A DNA stretch of 64,000 nt from Rhizopus arrhizus (taxonomy: Eukaryota; Mucoromycota; Mucoromycetes; Mucorales; Rhizopodaceae). Position numbers and translations under genes: made by a program. This document shows, one piece after another, positions 54,953 to 64,000 of the stretch. The DNA lies in NCBI GenBank assembly GCA_024220505.1, contig JAKZZE010000031.1, positions 556,549 through 620,548 of the forward strand, given 5' to 3'. The notes beneath the pieces are model-generated. The model saw only the letters and a list, made by a program, of their open reading frames with translations. It searched no databases and had not been told where the DNA came from. The stretch's first letter is position 1; every line of letters starts with the position of its first letter.

Positions 54953-56093
54953 TTATCCCAGGTTGAAAAATTCGGTACACTAAATGTCGGATAATTAGTT
55001 AATTGCGCTTAAAAAGATATTAATTAAACTCACTGCAGGGGATCTATACTTTGGTACACGAACTTCAAAATAATCAATGGTTTTCGTACACAAGACAGAC
55101 ATACGTTCCTTTTCAGTAAAAGGAGTTATTCTATCTGGATTTTGTTCAAGAAGAATTTCCTCCACCTTGTCCATTGTTTCGTCGTTATACATGTCTTCTT
55201 CTTCAGACATATATTGCTGTTGAAGCAAGTACTCACAGTTGGGATAGCTTTCGTAAACACCTTGATCCTTGTACTGCTCATATATAGCCTTACGTGCCTT
55301 GATTTTCTAAAAAAAAAAGTCAAATATATGATAATTATGACTTTATTTTACTTACCGTATTTTTGCGAGTTGTTTTGGCAGCCTTTCTTTTTTTATAAAC
55401 TCGTCGACAAAACCAACCTCTTCTCCAGCCATACCAGCTTTCTTGGTATAGTACTGTCGTTCAAGGTATCTTCGTAAGTCTCGGCCATTAGTGTCTTGTA
55501 AGCATAATGGCTATTGACATACTCTTGCAACAGCTTAAGTACTCTCTGATTCTCAGCAGACTTTAAAGGCTTGCTGAGATCGTACTTAGATGATGGAGGT
55601 AAATCATTGTAATGATTCCTCACAGCATCCTATATTTTAAGAAAAAAAAAAGTAATTAGTACACTTGTTTGAAATTAAATTATTAATAATCTTACTTTGA
55701 TAGCTGTTGCAATTGGCTTTGCACTTTTGCTTGAGGCTTCCTCAAGCTCTCTATATTCTTCTTTCAGCTTGCTAAATGCCACTTGCAAGGCACGCTTTTC
55801 TTCCTGTTCTTTCCTTAACATCTCCTTCAGAGAGTCAATTTCCTTTTTCATATCCATATGGAGAAGGAAAAGAAGATTCATCACTTCCAATGTCCTCAGC
55901 CTCACATTCGCTTCTGGACATTGGTAATAGGAGGGAAGCCAGGTCTAGGATAGGCAAAGCTATCAAAAACAGCATCGCTTGAGACAACCTCAGGAAAAGC
56001 AACACGGGAAGGAACAGCAATTGGCTGCCCAGTAGAGCTAGGACCACGAGCATTGGCAGGTGCAGGGTTGAATTCGATAATACGGTCAGACAT
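54953..56093 (-). pseudogene. Coiled-coil protein gene tail-to-tail with Tnp2, frameshifted
   Basis: Minus strand, start MSDRIIEFNPAPANARG at 56093. After frame breaks near 55925 and 55855 it reads an acidic stretch (SECEAEDIGSDESSF) and a coiled coil (KKEIDSLKEMLRKEQEEKRA, KLKEEYRELEEAS). Introns fit at about 55627-55688 (AAA|GTAAGA...ATATAG|GAT) and about 55317-55357. The downstream part is RNHYNDLPPSSKYDLSKPLK, a shift near 55440, then KARKAIYEQYKDQGVYES and ITPFTEKERMSVLCTKTIDY. The 3' end is uncertain: the next splice gives a stop at 54953, while another frame continues to 54832. Function unknown. Similar decay and convergent position suggest it belongs to the same transposon as Tnp2, possibly as an accessory protein; that is inference. 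Confidence 0.6.
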
Positions 56094-57361
56094 AATGATA
56101 TAAGGTACTTTGAAGGAAAAGTAAAGAAACTAACATTGAAGCTAGATACATCTTAAATACTATTGCGTTCAACTGTAAACTCAGTTCTATTCAAGTCAAA
56201 AAATCTATAAAAGGATTGATGTCTCAGATGAATCTTTTCTTTTCTTTCTTTCTTTTTTTTGATTTGTTATCCCAGTAAGTCTCTCTTTTTTAAAATTTTT
56301 TTTCTAATGTTCTTTATTAAAGATTTATAGATATACTCATGGCTGTCATAAGTTCTTGAGTCTTTCTGTATCTGTTTATGTGGTAAGTATGCTTTTAAAC
56401 CTTCATTATCTTTATTAACAATCAAATTTAGTTTTTAGGCTTGATTCTGAAGCTGTTTGAATAGTTTGGCATCGTCTTCTGGTTTTTAAAGAGGTTTAAT
56501 GTAAGAAAGTCGGGTACATCATGTTTCACTGTAATTAATCTTTCATTTTATCTAGCTTGACTATTTCCTCCTGTTAGTCTACTGTCTTCATCTTTATATT
56601 GCTTTTGATCTCTTTTGAGGCTGCTTCATTGTATTTGTTTGCTTTGTCTGATTTGTCTGCTATATTCTATTGTTTGATGCTTCTGAGGTCAAGGTAAGTG
56701 CAATTTTGAAAAAAAAAAATTTTTTTTGTATCTACCGTTTAAAGGTGATGTTTCATTATTCCCATAAATTCCCTGCTCCTCCCCCCCCTCTTTTTTTTAA
56801 ATCATATTTAATAATCAAATGAACCAATAATATATAATCAATATGGCAAAAGAGCCCAAAAATAAATGAATAAAACCACATTTTTGACCAATAACTGTAT
56901 TTTAAGCCTATTTTTTTCCTAATACAAATCATCCAGAGCTATATATAATCATAATAAACCAATAAGAAAGTATTGTAAAAGGCAATAAGCCAATAAAGAA
57001 GTAATTTCAAAGAGAAATAGACCTATAAGGAAGCTTTGTTAAAAGGCAATAAGCCAATAAAGAAGTAGCATCAAAGAGAAACGCAAGCATGTAAGGTCCA
57101 ATGGAAAAGCGTTATGTTTGTGTATCATCGTAGAAAGAACAATGAAGCGGCGCGTCACCAAAAGTAACATGGTATTTTATATACATATCTTAACATTTCG
57201 AGCAAAATATACGAAGTACATATTTTATGGAATCTGTAAATATATTGACGTAAACCCGAAATATCTCATTATATTCTGTCAAATATAATGCTATATATAT
57301 AGCAATTATGTGCAGTGATTTATGCTTTTCATGAGTTAGAAGAAGTTTTTGGTTGCATATA
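56094..57361. other. AT-rich intergenic DNA
   Basis: About 1.27 kb without a supported gene. There are short repeated AGGCAATAAGCCAATAAAGAAGT units at about 56975-57070 resembling the GAAGTATATAAGGCAAT units of D1/D2, and a run of C then T at about 56780. The final 60 bases before the Tc1 element read AFHELEEVFG in one frame, possibly a fragment of a gene split by the insertion. Confidence 0.45.
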
Positions 57362-57584
57362 CAGTGACTCCCAAAAGTGTCCCAATGTTTTGTAATTTTG
57401 TCTTTCACTGTCATTGGTGCTATTGCTGTTTGCATAAAATATGTCTTGTTGTACCTCATTTGAAAGCTACGGTAGTGTAGATGTACGTGGTACAAGTTAC
57501 GTCTCAATTGATGTAGCACTGGCGGAGATAAAACATATACAAAACGAGCGGTGCATTGGGACACTTTTGGGAGCATATTGAAAA
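57362..57584 (+). repeat. Left TIR of the intact Tc1 element
   Basis: 223 bp, starting CAGTGACTCCCAAAAGTGTC and ending GGGAGCATATTGAAAA. Outer and inner ends are inverted copies of a ~20-bp motif, reminiscent of the IR/DR layout of some Tc1 families, where transposase binds twice per end. Confidence 0.9.
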
Positions 57585-57734
57585 CATTGGAATATCTACA
57601 AAATATCCACCCACGATTTGCATGCAATCACCAAACTGCATATATTAGCGTCGCAAACGTATCTGATGTCCTAATTATTATCTGCTGAAGTTTTAAGCTC
57701 CTACTCTGCTATAACTCGCTCATTAAATCTCAAT

Positions 57735-58766
57735 ATGAAACAAGTCCCCCAAGATATGGTATTTCAAGCTATTTCTCTCCTTAAACAAGGTAAGTCGGTT
57801 CGGGAGGTGGAAGAATTGACTGGTTTAAGCAAGAGTACGGTTGGGAGACTCCGAAAAGCCTATTGCACTGCTGTTATGAAGCCAAACATGGGTCGACCCA
57901 AGGTGTTGTCTGCAGCCGATGAACGTTACTGTGTACGCCAGGTCACCAAAAATCGTGTTCCAAGTGCTGTGAAGGTTAGCGAATGCCTTGAAAACGATAT
58001 TGGAAAGAAAGTAGGTGTCGAAACGGTTCGTAGAGCCCTTCGGAAGGCAGGCTTAGGTGCGATTGAGAAGCCAAAGAAGCCATTACTCAGCGCGAAGAAT
58101 ATCCGAAACAGACTTTCTTGGTGTATTACTCCCAAGGACTGGACAGTAGATGACTGGAAACGTGTTATTTGGTCAGACGAAACAAAAATTAATAGATTTA
58201 ATTCGGATGGACGCACCTGGGCATGGATTCGATCAGGGGAAAGCCTAAAATCCCATCATGTGAAGATGACTGTTAAACACGGTGGAGGCAGTATTATGTT
58301 GTGGAGTGCTATTACCTATGCTGAAGTCGGTTGGATGTGCAAAATCAATGGTAATATGGACAAAGAATTGTATAAAGAGATTTTGGAGGATGAACTGGAG
58401 CGTACAATTGAGTATGGTGTCAGTAAATTAGGCTTCGAACGTCACCAGGTGATTTTCCAGCATGACAACGACCCTAAGCATACATCAAAAGTAGTAAAGG
58501 AGTACCTTCAAAAACAATCTTATACTGTTTTACAATGGCCTGCACAATCTCCTGACTTAAACCCTATCGAAAATATGTGGTCATTGTTGAAAAGGAGACT
58601 TAATGACTATGAAACTGCACCAAAAGGCATGAACGAGCTTTATGAACGTGTGACTAAGGTCTGGTACGACCTTATGAAGCCGGAAGAGTGTCAAAAAGTT
58701 ATAGAACGTATGTCACAACGTATACAAAAGTGTATTCAGAACAAAGGACGTTGGACAGACTATTAA
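57735..58766 (+). CDS. Tc1/mariner transposase, DD34E, complete
   Basis: 343 residues with ATG at 57735 and stop at 58766, normal length for the family. It catalyses cut-and-paste movement into TA sites. N-terminal paired-type DNA-binding region: ISLLKQGKSVREVEELTGLS (first HTH), GRPKVLSAADE linker, a second HTH around 75-110 (VETVRRALRKAGL). Catalytic residues: Asp148 (VIWSDETKINR), Asp244 (FQHDNDPKHTS), Glu279 (SPDLNPIENMW), giving 34 residues between the second Asp and the Glu. The glycine-rich patch KHGGGSIMLWSA is present. No stop or frameshift. Start lies 151 bp inside the left TIR and the stop 25 bp before the right TIR. Confidence 0.96.
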   Translation: MKQVPQDMVFQAISLLKQGKSVREVEELTGLSKSTVGRLRKAYCTAVMKPNMGRPKVLSAADERYCVRQVTKNRVPSAVKVSECLENDIGKKVGVETVRRALRKAGLGAIEKPKKPLLSAKNIRNRLSWCITPKDWTVDDWKRVIWSDETKINRFNSDGRTWAWIRSGESLKSHHVKMTVKHGGGSIMLWSAITYAEVGWMCKINGNMDKELYKEILEDELERTIEYGVSKLGFERHQVIFQHDNDPKHTSKVVKEYLQKQSYTVLQWPAQSPDLNPIENMWSLLKRRLNDYETAPKGMNELYERVTKVWYDLMKPEECQKVIERMSQRIQKCIQNKGRWTDY

Positions 58767-58791
58767 TAATAGATAAATAAAGATTCCGATT

Positions 58792-59014
58792 TTTTCAATA
58801 TGCTCCCAAAAGTGTCCCAATGCACCGCTCGTTTTGTATATGTTTTATCTCCGCCAGTGCTACATCAATTGAGACGTAACTTGTACCACGTACATCTACA
58901 CTACCGTAGCTTTCAAATGAGGTACAACAAGACATATTTTATGCAAACAGCAATAGCACCAATGACAGTGAAAGACAAAATTACAAAACATTGGGACACT
59001 TTTGGGAGTCACTG
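58792..59014 (-). repeat. Right TIR of the intact Tc1 element
   Basis: 223 bp, inverted copy of 57362-57584. I saw no clear difference by eye, which suggests recent activity or ongoing homogenisation. Confidence 0.9.
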
Positions 59015-59057
59015 TAAATACTTATATTGCTCTGTGTATTTCTTTCATTACTTACAA

Positions 59058-59288
59058 TGACTATTTTATGCCAAATTTAAAGAAGATTTCGTGTATACGT
59101 ATTTTAAAAAAGCTGGCCGGAGTGATGCTGAGAAAATCGAAAGTTTTATAATTGAGTGCATTAATCACAATGTCTGGCACCTAATGGATAAGCTACGTGA
59201 TAACAGGATTAGACTACATTTACAGAACATGAAAAAAGTGCCAAATTCTGCGATTAGAGCAGCAAATAGTCGGAATTTTAATATTTAA
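59058..59288 (+). pseudogene. C-terminal gene fragment flanking the Tc1 insertion
   Basis: An open frame reads KFKEDFVYTYFKKAGRSDAE, IECINHNVWHLMDKLRDN, RLHLQNMKKVPNSAIRAAN and stops at 59286-59288. It looks like real helical protein rather than noise, but I do not recognise it. An intron acceptor-like TTTAAAG lies at about 59083. Sequence on the other side of the Tc1 element (AFHELEEVFG just before 57361) may be the same gene; joining was not demonstrated. Confidence 0.35.
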
Positions 59289-59381
59289 ACGGCAGCATCG
59301 TATTCTCCATACTCATAAACCCCTGTTTCCATATTTGGATTGTAAATATATCTCCGATTGAACTGTATATCTAATGATTTA

Positions 59382-59465
59382 TCCATCGTGGCCTGAAGTC
59401 CCAATCACCCAACTTGCGTTCATGTTAGCATTTGCCAACGCGATGTGTCCGTTTATATAAGCCAT
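59382..59465 (-). pseudogene. Gy-F gag N-terminus fragment
   Basis: From the ATG at 59465 (minus): MAYINGHIALANAN, then out of register, with a stop at about 59382. The start matches the Gy-D gag start (TTYNTGHIALANNY). Only about 28 codons remain. It is followed upstream (to the right) by a leader, the PBS and an LTR in the order expected for a gypsy 5' end. Confidence 0.6.
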
Positions 59466-59609
59466 TTAGTTCCAGGTAAATTTGATAATATTTTTTTTTT
59501 TAAAGTTGTTTCTGTAGTTGTTGATTTTTCTTTGATAAGTGTAAGCGTTTGTTATAGATTTTCTTGATTTAATTTCTTGATTTGATTTCTTGATTTGATG
59601 TTTTATTTC

Positions 59610-60087
59610 CCTCGTAGTGACCACCAATGTTACTTTGTAGGTACTTGTGATTTGAGTATAAGGTTATAGAGTAGATTTGATGTATTTAGTTGTTGTTTGA
59701 GGTGTTTCGTAAGAGAAACTTGTTATTCTTGATATAAAGTTTAAGCGAAAGCTTGGTATAGGTAGTGACCACCAGATCTTGTTTGTTAAGATCGATAAAA
59801 AGTGTGTTGTAAAATAAAAGGTAATATAAAAAGGGATTCAAAGAGCTCAATGAAGAGTCTGAATATAAGATATGAGTGATTCTTTTATTGATATTGATAA
59901 GAAGAATAAAAATAAAAAAGGTTTGTTGGATATTTATATAAAATTTGTTGCCTTGATTCTCCTTGTTAGGTTAATTTTTCCTTTAACCGAAAGTTTTCGG
60001 TCTAACGACTTGCGTCGGAAGGGATTTGTACGACTCGATTGCCGTTTTCGTCGCATTGTTTTTGGTTTTCAAGCAAAAGAGTTGATA
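59610..60087 (-). repeat. PBS and LTR part of Gy-F
   Basis: The minus strand TTGGTGGTCACTACGAGGG PBS (59610-59627) is followed by an LTR starting (plus strand) at 59628, TGTTACTTTGTAGG. It contains GTGACCACCAGATCTTG at 59765. It is interrupted at 60087 by the DDE element. It is related to, but distinct from, the LTRs of Gy-D and Gy-E. Confidence 0.65.
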
Positions 60088-60263
60088 CACCTTTTCCGGA
60101 AATTTTTCGTAAACTTCTGACAAAAAAATTCGTGAACAAAAAAATAAAAAGTCAAACACAGCAAAATAAAATTTAAACACAGACAAAATAAAATTTCAAG
60201 TAGATTTTATTTTTTAATTCGTACATTTCCTAGCGTACCAAATTTACGAAATGTGTTCAGTGT

Positions 60264-61930
60264 TTAAAGTGGTTCACGATTCAGGCAAACATCAAATTTC
60301 TGGACAGGGTATCTGCAGAAACCTTGTAAATCGCTCTGAAGCACACTGTTGCATGCATCTCTTATGCGACTAGTTAAAGTTTCATTCTCCAAGAGCGGTT
60401 CTCTCTTGAGTTTACTTTTACAGACGGACCAAAACTGTTCAATCGGGTTAAGTTCTGGAGAGTATGGAGGAAGATAGACACAAAAGTAGCCGCGACTTTC
60501 AATATAGTTTCTTATATCTACATTTTTGTGAATTGGGACGTTATCCATAACTAAATAAGATCCTTTGAATTCCTCATATTTATCCAAGATATCAATAGTA
60601 CTAGCGATGAAGTTGAAGTAATGTCCCTGTCATGTTTTGACATGTCAATAAGATACAGTCTTATCATTCTGGACTAAATCTTTACAAATGAGTTTGAATA
60701 AGAATAGAACCTGATAATTATCACTGCCCTAAACAGCCAAGTTTCACTGTCATCTCAACAGTTGATTATTAACATCAGTTTATAAAATTTTTCTTATACA
60801 TGTCAAATCATATCGGTCGTAACTATTTTTGTCATCTAATCTCAGGTCTTGCTCAACTAATATAAATAGCCTTGAAATCTTTCTTTAATAAAAGTATTCG
60901 ACTTTAGAACTATGTTCGGTCTCGTTAATTCTTCTTTGTCCTATTTTAAATACTTAAAACACTTCAGTCCCGTAACTGTGCCAACGGTGCTCTTTTTTTC
61001 TTCTTTATCGTTCCCAAGCTTTCTTTTTTTGGAGGACGCTGCTACTTTTGGTATTTTAACCTTGACATTTACAACTCCATGAGGAGAAATAGCTCCCAGA
61101 ATTGAAGTCATCTTGGCCTTGGTTTTTGGGGTCTTAACAATAGAGCGGGTGCCTACTCTAGACCAGGAAAAACAGCGCCTCAAATTGATGTGAAACCCTG
61201 CTTCGTCAATAAAGATACAGTTGGACTGATAATCGATATCAGTATTATCCAATAGATCCTTTACCCATCTCCATCTCTTCGATCTTGTCAGGGCAGTTTC
61301 TATCTTCAGGATAAAAATAAGATTTTTTGCAGCTTATTCGACATTTCTCCTTTACAAAAGTATGGAAGGCTGATTTCTTTATCTCAAGCCCATCAAATTG
61401 TTTTGTTAAACTATTCATCATTTGATCAAGAGTTATTCCTGTATCATCCTCGTCTACCAGATTGATAAGATAGTCGCGGTGAATGTCCTTCAAAACGGGA
61501 GGTCTTCCAACAGGTCTTCCACTTCCCTCGTTTCTTTTATGAACAAGCTCATCTGTATTCTTAAGACTTTTTTATGCCAATAATCAGCTGTACTAGGAGG
61601 CATTTTCAGCTGTTTAGCTGCCCCATGAACAGATAAACCCTTTTCATTCACTAGGAAGTAGAAGCGATCCATATCTACACTTTGTAGGTTCTATATGTTT
61701 TTTTGATTACTTCAGACCCTCCCCCTCTCTTGTCGGTTCTTCCTTTTTACTGATTCTCTTTCAACCTTAAGAGGTTTCTCGGGGGGCTTTAAGTCCAAGT
61801 AATCCTCATAGCTTGTGACGTCTGCTATGGGATAATCAGGATCATCTACTTCCATCGTTAGTACCATCACTTCATCTCCATCATCGTTAAATGTTTTGCC
61901 CCTCCCGTCTTCATGAATAAACTGATCCAT
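60264..61930 (-). pseudogene. IS630/Tc1-superfamily DDE transposase, interrupted by a solo LTR
   Basis: Starts MDQFIHEDGRGKTFNDDGDE (61930), an acidic leader with DYPIADVTSYEDYLDLKP. After frame breaks near 61715 come a HTH (MDRFYFLVNEKGLSVHGAAK), then a break near 61500 and DIHRDYLINLVDEDDTGIT. A further break near 61245 precedes the first catalytic Asp (CIFIDEAGFHINLRR) and TKAKMTSILGAISPHGV. A solo LTR at 60629-60966 splits the next part; after it: GSYLVMDNVPIHKN (second Asp), YLPPYSPELNPIEQFWSVCK (Glu), stop at 60264. All catalytic residues remain, but at least three frameshifts and the insertion inactivate it. This type of DDE_3 protein is common in Mucoromycota. Confidence 0.82.
60629..60966 (+). 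repeat. Solo LTR (Gy-A family) with target duplication GTCCC
   Basis: 338 bp, TGTCATGTTTTGACATG...CACTTCA, flanked by GTCCC on both sides (60624-60628, 60967-60971). Almost identical to the Gy-A 5' LTR (15175-15514). Confidence 0.95.
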
Positions 61931-62124
61931 TTTATTGAAAAATAAAAAGTATTGAAATGTACGAAGTTTTAATTAATCTTATGTATGAAAATTTATTTTT
62001 CACTTGTACTAAATTTATTTTGGTTAGTGTTCGAAAATTTATTTTTCTACTATTTGATTTTTTATTTTTTTTGTTCACGAATTTTTTTGTCAGAAGTTTA
62101 CGAAAAATTTCCGGAAAAGGTGTA

Positions 62125-62770
62125 CTTCGTTTTCAATTAGGTTGTTACGCAGAAGTTCATTTTCTAACTGGTGTAATTTTTTGTGCTTCAATGGCTTGTA
62201 AGAGTTAACGGTTTTGAAATAGAGTAAAGTTGATGAAAATGGATAAAAAAAATAAGAATTGGGTAGAGTATTGATATTAGGTTCGCTTGTAAGTGACCAC
62301 CAGATCTTGTTAAGTAGATCAAACTTGTTTGTAATAAAGTAACTTGATAAGAGTTTTAAGAGTGTTTACAATGAAGATAATTAACTTCAAGGGACTTGTC
62401 TTGCTTGTTTTAAGAGTGTTATACCAAAAGATTCAGGGATAAAGATACTTGATTTATTGGATAAAATATATTTGAAATATCACAAAGAGAAGTGAAGATA
62501 AGTGTAGATAAGTGAAGTAAAATAAAAATAAAAGCTTGTCTATTTTATAGACAAAAGAAAATAAAGTTTGATTTTTGAAATAAGCTTCAATTTTTGAAAT
62601 AAAGTTCAAAAATTGAACAAGGTGTAATTTTTCTTGTGATAGGTATTGTTTCGTTTAAATGGCCTTAAGAGTTTAGAAATAATTTGACTTTTCTTTGAAG
62701 TGTAAAAGAATTTGAGATCAAAAGCTTGTGTTTATGTTGATAAATTTGGTTTGCTTGTAGTAAGTCACTA
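62125..62770. repeat. Gypsy LTR-like sequence
   Basis: It contains the LTR-internal blocks GTGACCACCAGATCTTG (62293) and ACAATGAAG...CTTCAAGGGACTT (about 62368) seen in the Gy-D, Gy-E and Gy-F LTRs, and AGTGAAGTAAAATAAAAATAAA runs. The right end near 62770 is undefined. It may be the rest of the Gy-F LTR or a second LTR. Confidence 0.5.
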
Positions 62771-62843
62771 CGGCGCAAAAAATCTCCGCATTTCACTTCT
62801 TGTAGACGCAGATTAGCAAAATAAAAATGCTAAAAATGTCGAA

Positions 62844-63036
62844 TTTAGCAAAATTTAAAGCGAAATTGGAGTAACATTGGAATAAATATAATGCTACATG
62901 AACTCTCATACGCTTTCACATAACAATTTAATTGGATGAGGCAGGTTTTAGCAAAATTTAAAGCAAAATTGGAGTAAATCTAATGCTACATGAACTCTCA
63001 AACGCTTTCACATAACAATTTAATTGGATGAGGCAG
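62844..63036. repeat. Two-copy ~95-bp tandem repeat
   Basis: Units 62844-62944 (101 bp) and 62947-63036 (90 bp) share TTTAGCAAAATTTAAAGC, ATGCTACATGAACTCTCA, ACGCTTTCACATAACAATTT and AATTGGATGAGGCAG. The length difference is an internal ~11-bp insertion (ATTGGAATAAA) in the first unit. Confidence 0.85.
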
Positions 63037-64000
63037 ACATTTGCTGTTCTGTATATAAGCAGAGTATGGCTATGTTTAAGCAATTATGTCCAGTAAAATG
63101 GGTAAGTTTATTATTGTATAGGGCAGTATAAATGGACAAATTTAAATGATTTAATAATACGATGCTTTATTTATTATATTATACTATTTTTAATATACAT
63201 TTGAATAAAAAAAAAGTAATAACAAAAATAATAATAAAAGAAAAGGAATAATAAAAGAAAAGGAATGATAAAGAAAAGGAATACAGAGTGAACAGATCCA
63301 ATACAATCGTACGTCATTACTTACCTGTCCTCGACAATATTCAATGCAACCCATTTAGCAGATTTAATTACTTTCAACAATCTACATTGCAATCTACATT
63401 CAACAGAATAATTAATATTTAAACATATGCAATTTTATTTCTATTTACCAAAATTGTTTTCCTTTTTTTTTTTTTCACATGATGGATAATTATCTTATAC
63501 AACCATTGTTACTTTCCTCAAGTCCGTGCGCCTATGCTTTATTGGGTTTCATAATACTCTATAATCATTGCTGTTATCGTTAATATCATCACAGTCGCTT
63601 CATACAAAATCCACATTGCAAAATAAAACAAAGTATTAAAATCTAATAAATAAAAAACATCAGTTAAGAAAAAATAACAAGCAAACAAATTATACCTTTT
63701 GTCTTGTTCAAACTACTATCTATACAATATGTTGTTGGTTAAGGTTCAATTTATCTGAAGCAGCATAGGTATAATTTTACCTAATATCAACAGCATACAC
63801 AATATGAAACAACACACTAAGCATAGTACAAAAGCAGAGGATGAATAGTTGCGACAAACTGGTCTACAGCATGATAGAGTATTGATTATACAGCTAGGTT
63901 GTACACTACAGATAGAGTCAGTAAGGTGTCAAGGTAAGGAGCGGAAAGGAATACAAATAATGATATAAAGAAGATCAAGGGTTGTTGCATGTTGTAATGT
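63037..64000. other. AT-rich DNA, no feature seen
   Basis: No open frame of useful length, no recognisable RNA gene or transposon end. It contains a short AAAGGAATAATAAAAGAAAAGG purine tract (about 63240-63280) and a T-run near 63465. Confidence 0.5.

Larger units (their letters stand above)
57362..59014 (+). mobile_element. Intact-looking Tc1/mariner element with 223-bp TIRs
   Basis: 1653 bp flanked by TA (57360-57361, 59015-59016). The left TIR 57362-57584 and right TIR 58792-59014 are inverted copies, apparently identical or nearly so by eye. Each TIR carries CTCCCAAAAGTGTCCCAATG at its outer end and the inverted form at its inner end, so each can itself form a hairpin. A complete transposase ORF lies between them. 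This is the most plausibly active element in the window. Confidence 0.93.
60088..62122 (-). mobile_element. TA-flanked DDE transposon with ~70-bp TIRs
   Basis: 2035 bp, including a 338-bp solo LTR. Ends: CACCTTTTCCGGAAATTTTT at 60088 and its inverted copy ending at 62122; the inverted match continues for about 70 bp (TTCGTAAACTTCTGACAAAA...). TA lies on both sides (60086-60087, 62123-62124). It encodes one decayed DDE transposase on the minus strand. Confidence 0.85.

Noticed and set aside
57190..57627. 145-codon minus-strand frame and its partner at 58800-59060
   Set aside because: Both are readings through the two TIRs of the Tc1 element, which explains their identity.

Overview
The window looks like a piece of an early-diverging fungal genome, most likely Mucoromycota. 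The evidence is very AT-rich DNA, short (50-77 nt) GT-AG introns, a SUMO E1 subunit gene with eight such introns, a Fanzor/TnpB-type relic, and dense Ty3/gypsy, Tc1/mariner and Tnp2-type transposons. Taxonomy is inferred from gene content only. Only about 6 kb looks like ordinary host sequence; the rest is mostly nested mobile elements in various states of decay.

Layout. 1-1.7 kb: an unidentified ORF end and a broken Fanzor (RNA-guided nuclease family) gene. 2.7-8.1 kb: host island with AOS1/SAE1 on the minus strand and a divergent gene for a 1130-residue disordered, tryptophan-studded protein. 8.1-15 kb: LTR remnants, a Tc1 transposase split by two LTR-like insertions, and a non-LTR (LINE) retrotransposon carrying a solo LTR. 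15-27.3 kb: three truncated chromodomain-type Ty3/gypsy elements (called Gy-A, Gy-B, Gy-C here); Gy-B and Gy-C lie head to head with a dead Tc1 copy exactly at the junction. 27.3-38.7 kb: a Tc1 relic, a truncated gypsy (Gy-D), and a full-length but frameshifted gypsy (Gy-E, two LTRs) with gag, a -1 frameshift site, PR-RT-RH, a separate integrase ORF and an extra ORF before the 3' LTR. 38.8 kb: tRNA-Gln(UUG). 39-48 kb: two copies (D1, D2) of a non-coding ~2.65 kb element with inverted CACTGCAAATAAT ends; D2 carries two Tc1-type insertions whose empty sites are preserved in D1. 49.3-50.9 kb: third dead Tc1 copy. 51.7-56.1 kb: decayed Tnp2/Plavaka-like transposase and a tail-to-tail coiled-coil gene. 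57.4-59.0 kb: an apparently intact Tc1/mariner element with 223-bp inverted repeats. 59.3-62.8 kb: gypsy 5'-end/LTR remnants (Gy-F) split by a 2-kb TA-flanked DDE element that itself holds a solo LTR. 62.8-64 kb: a short tandem repeat and AT-rich DNA.

How the parts relate. AOS1 and the Trp-rich gene share a ~350-bp divergent promoter region. The intact Tc1 transposase is the only plainly complete DNA-transposase gene here. Non-autonomous copies (the three dead Tc1 copies, D1/D2) must have been moved by enzymes encoded elsewhere. Many coding breaks in Gy-E and Tnp2 are single-base indels, some in homopolymers, so some could be assembly errors rather than decay. Coordinates of splice sites, TIRs and LTR ends were read by eye.
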